This document shows, in pieces, positions 13,432 through 15,677 of a DNA stretch of 15,677 nucleotides (positions are counted from its first letter, which is position 1; every line of letters begins with the position of its first letter). The stretch is taken from the NCBI GenBank assembly GCA_937919795.1, contig CALFOA010000242.1, positions 1 to 15,677 of the forward strand, written 5' to 3'. The notes below the pieces were generated by a model. The model ran no database searches. It was not told the origin of the DNA and saw nothing but the letters and a program-made list of their open reading frames with translations. The position numbers and the translations under genes were made by a program. Origin of the DNA: an uncultured Neisseria sp. Lineage in GTDB: Bacteria > Pseudomonadota > Gammaproteobacteria > Burkholderiales > Neisseriaceae.

Positions 13432-15368
13432 TTACAGTTCCTTTATTCCTAACGATTTTAAGTACTGGTAAGTCCCATCATAAAATTTGGAATGACGTGT
13501 AATATCACCACCTTTACTACCTTCAGGAATCCAAATAACTAATCCTTGCCGCGCTCTAGTCAATAGAACACGGTATGAGTTTTGAGTATATTGCTGATCT
13601 AACAATTTATGAATTTTCTGCCATTTATTCCCCTTAAATGATTGGTAAACCCAACCATTATTGCAATGATAAAAATTCTCTCCCCAAGCCATGCATACCC
13701 AATCCAACTCTAAACCTTGAACATCAAACTCAGTCGCTACATCCTCTAAAAAATATGATGATCGAACATCGTCTTTAGCATTAAGAAACCAATGTGCAAC
13801 ATCTATTTTAGTTTTGACATTCACACCCAATGCTTTCAAGCGTCTTGCCCCTGATGATGCAACCAAACCATAGCGCTCACTGCCTTTGGCTTGTTGCTTC
13901 AGCCATGATTTAGCAGTTTGCAAATCTCTCGTCAAAACAATAGGGTATTGAGAATACACACCTTCTGATAAAGCTGAGCAGCCTCGGCCTTGGTATCTAG
14001 TAACGCATGTATAAGGGCAGAAACTTTTTCCGAGCGAAAGGAACGAACAGAAGTCGCTAAATGCAACCTCTTTCGAGCATTACCTTTATTCTTCAACCAT
14101 TCTTTAAAAGAACCATCTCGCAAATAACCGACCTCATCAACAATTAAGTCAGAATAATGAATATGCCAATCTAGAAACCTTTTATTTAATGCTGAAATCC
14201 AAGCTTCTATGCCTGCCTCTCCTGTGTTAATTTCTTGCCCTCCACCGATTAAACAGATAATGACACACCAATCAGTATGTCTATCCATTACTTCGATCAA
14301 AAACTCAGACTCAGAAGAGTTAAACTCTGCTATCCCCCTTTTTTGGCGCATAAATTTACTGGTTTGATGCTCATCCCATGCACGCTGTGCTTCATCGAAA
14401 ACTACTACTTTTTCAAGAGGTGCCTGTTCGTTCTTTAAATACTCGTCTCTAAAATGATGAATATTCTGAATGAAAGCCTTGGCTTCTTTTAGCGCATTTC
14501 CCTTACTTTTTCCCTGTGTATTTCGCGCCAATGCTTCCTGTAAAACAGCAACCAACGGTCCATTTCCCGATAAAAAAACCGCATGCTCTTCTTCTGCCAC
14601 CTGTAAACGTTGATTGGCAATATTCAACCCTGCTAATGTTTTCCCCGCTCCAGGCACCCCTGTAACAAAGCAAATACTTTTCTGTTTGTATAATTTAGCT
14701 TTGGCAATAATTTCATCAATAGTCTGAGCTGTAATCGATAAATTTTCAGCCCCTGCATCAGATCGTGTAATTTCAGCCACATCATGCTGTTGATATAAGG
14801 CTTGAGCAGCCTCAATAATGGTTGGCGTCGGCTTATAGCGGGAAGACTCCCAAGAATCAACATCCATAAGCTCATCATCATTGAATTTCTGCAAAAAATC
14901 TCCTAAATTATTTGCATTCAGTCTTACCCCTTGCCTGAGATTGATTGCAGATTCAACATCATTCTCCACATTCTTGGCCTCTTCAGCGACCAAGATGGGT
15001 ATCAAACAAGCATGATGGCTTCCTTCATGAAAATTACGCAAATCCAGCGCATAATCGATTACCTGATCGATGGCGTATTTATCGTAATCTTTAGCCCCTA
15101 TCTTAAATTCAAGCAAAAAAATCCTACTGCCTAAAATCACGATGTTATCAACACGCTTCCCCATACGTGGAATCGAAAACTCGAAATAAACATACCCGTT
15201 TAATCCATATAATTGCTGTTTCAAAATAGCAATTTGCCTAAGCCAAGCATTCTTTTGCGATACTTCTAAAGTTTGATGCCCATGCTGCCCAAGTAAACTA
15301 CCCAAAATTTCTTTATCATCAATTTTTATAAATTCAGCAATACTGCTTCCAAAATATGAACGCTTCAT
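13432..15368 (-). pseudogene. Frameshifted DUF2075 nuclease-helicase
   Basis: Two minus-strand frames together encode one DUF2075-type protein of about 644 residues. The first (15368 to 13932) gives residues 1-470; the second (to 13432) supplies the last 174. At the junction the minus strand reads AAG GTG TG TAT TCT: removing one TG dinucleotide (13957-13958) joins LYQKV to YSQYPIVLTRDL. The N-terminus (about 1-160) looks like a PD-(D/E)XK nuclease: D74 in RVDNI, E87 and K89 in LEFK, then Q102 and Y106. The centre is a superfamily-1-like P-loop region: Walker A GVPGAGKT (237-244), Walker B VVVFDEAQ (321-328), GGGQEIN (375-381). Past the junction are EFDVQGLELD and VLLTRAR, which resemble helicase motifs V and VI. 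Start ATG 15368 (MKRSYF) is preferred over TTG 15386. G+C is visibly low (20 of 60 in 14101-14160, against 35 of 60 in 12601-12660), suggesting acquisition by transfer. It could be real decay, a contingency change or a sequencing error. A defence role is inference. Confidence 0.82.
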
Positions 15369-15596
15369 CAGTTTTCCATTTTTCAAGCTAATTGAGTGTA
15401 CTTTTCATAAAAAACATCTATTTTCCATCCTACAGCTGCTGCAACAGACACCTCACTATCAACAAATAAGTTGTGTCACATTTAAATACTGAAGAATAGG
15501 TGTAATAGCGTTGATAAAACTCTATTTTTACTATGATTTTATTTTTATTACTCGATTGACTATATCATATCTTTTTACCATTTTCATCCAACAAAA
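15369..15596. other. AT-rich spacer upstream of the DUF2075 gene
   Basis: I see no gene here. It must contain the minus-strand promoter of the DUF2075 gene, but no convincing -35/-10 pair was identified. A DUS hairpin and the adapter-bearing contig end follow. Confidence 0.6.
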
Positions 15597-15629
15597 ATGC
15601 CTGTCTGAAAAACTTTTTCAGACAGGCAT
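15597..15629. terminator. DUS hairpin near the contig end
   Basis: DUS 15598-15609 and reverse DUS 15617-15628 form a compact hairpin, followed by ATTTGTTTG on the plus strand. It probably ends a transcript from a gene beyond the contig or insulates the DUF2075 gene. Confidence 0.7.
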
Positions 15630-15665
15630 TTGTTTGTTTAATCAATTAGTTAAATTACTGCATTC

Positions 15666-15677
15666 AGATCGGAAGAG
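15666..15677 (+). other. Illumina adapter remnant at the contig end
   Basis: The last 12 bases are AGATCGGAAGAG, identical to the first 12 bases of the Illumina TruSeq adapter. They are not chromosomal sequence with high likelihood, and the true genome sequence ends at about 15665. Confidence 0.9.

Noticed and set aside
25..15628. The regularly recurring 12-mer as a CRISPR array
   Set aside because: Spacing is irregular (tens to thousands of bases), the copies alternate orientation, and they match the neisserial uptake sequence.

Overview
The window looks like a complete assembly contig from a Neisseria species. The main evidence is 21 exact copies of TGCCTGTCTGAA (11 forward, 10 reverse complement). 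This 12-mer is the DNA-uptake-sequence dialect that I recall as TG-wadDUS, described for Neisseria wadsworthii and N. shayeganii; it differs from the meningococcal ATGCCGTCTGAA. Gene content agrees: a GNA1162-type lipoprotein operon, ispA/xseB, gltX, mltA and a phenylalanine hydroxylase pair. The last 12 bases (15666-15677) equal the start of the Illumina TruSeq adapter, so the right end is a contig end with untrimmed adapter.

Layout. 1-256: repeats (a REP-like palindrome pair and a DUS hairpin). 257-1367, minus: ispA (farnesyl diphosphate synthase) and xseB (exonuclease VII small subunit), overlapping by 17 bp. 1368-1787: repeat-filled spacer. 1788-4252, minus: a two-gene OpuC/EgtU-type ABC importer, with an ATPase and a permease fused to its own substrate-binding domain. 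4398-5792, plus: gltX. 5994-6659, plus: a DUF4328 membrane protein. 6962-8684, plus: a tight three-lipoprotein operon (CsgG-like, DUF4810, DUF799/GNA1162), bracketed by two same-orientation REP-like elements. 8685-9004: REP-like element, a Correia-like 107-bp element and a DUS hairpin. 9007-9313, minus: a small protein I do not recognise. 9777-10931, plus: phhA and phhB, making tyrosine from phenylalanine with pterin cofactor recycling. 11333-11764: a small exported protein, probably DUF3617. 11878-13218: mltA lytic transglycosylase. 13330-13422: a second Correia-like element. 13432-15368, minus: a frameshifted, AT-rich DUF2075 nuclease-helicase gene.

The core genes are housekeeping or cell-envelope genes. 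The unusual content lies in the spacers, where at least four repeat families occur (DUS hairpins, an extended DUS element, REP-like pairs, a G-rich ~140-bp repeat, and Correia-like elements), and at the right end, where a foreign-looking nuclease-helicase gene carries one apparent 2-nt insertion. No RNA gene, CRISPR array or insertion sequence was seen. I found no convincing new multi-gene system; the nearest candidates are the lipoprotein operon and the nuclease-helicase.
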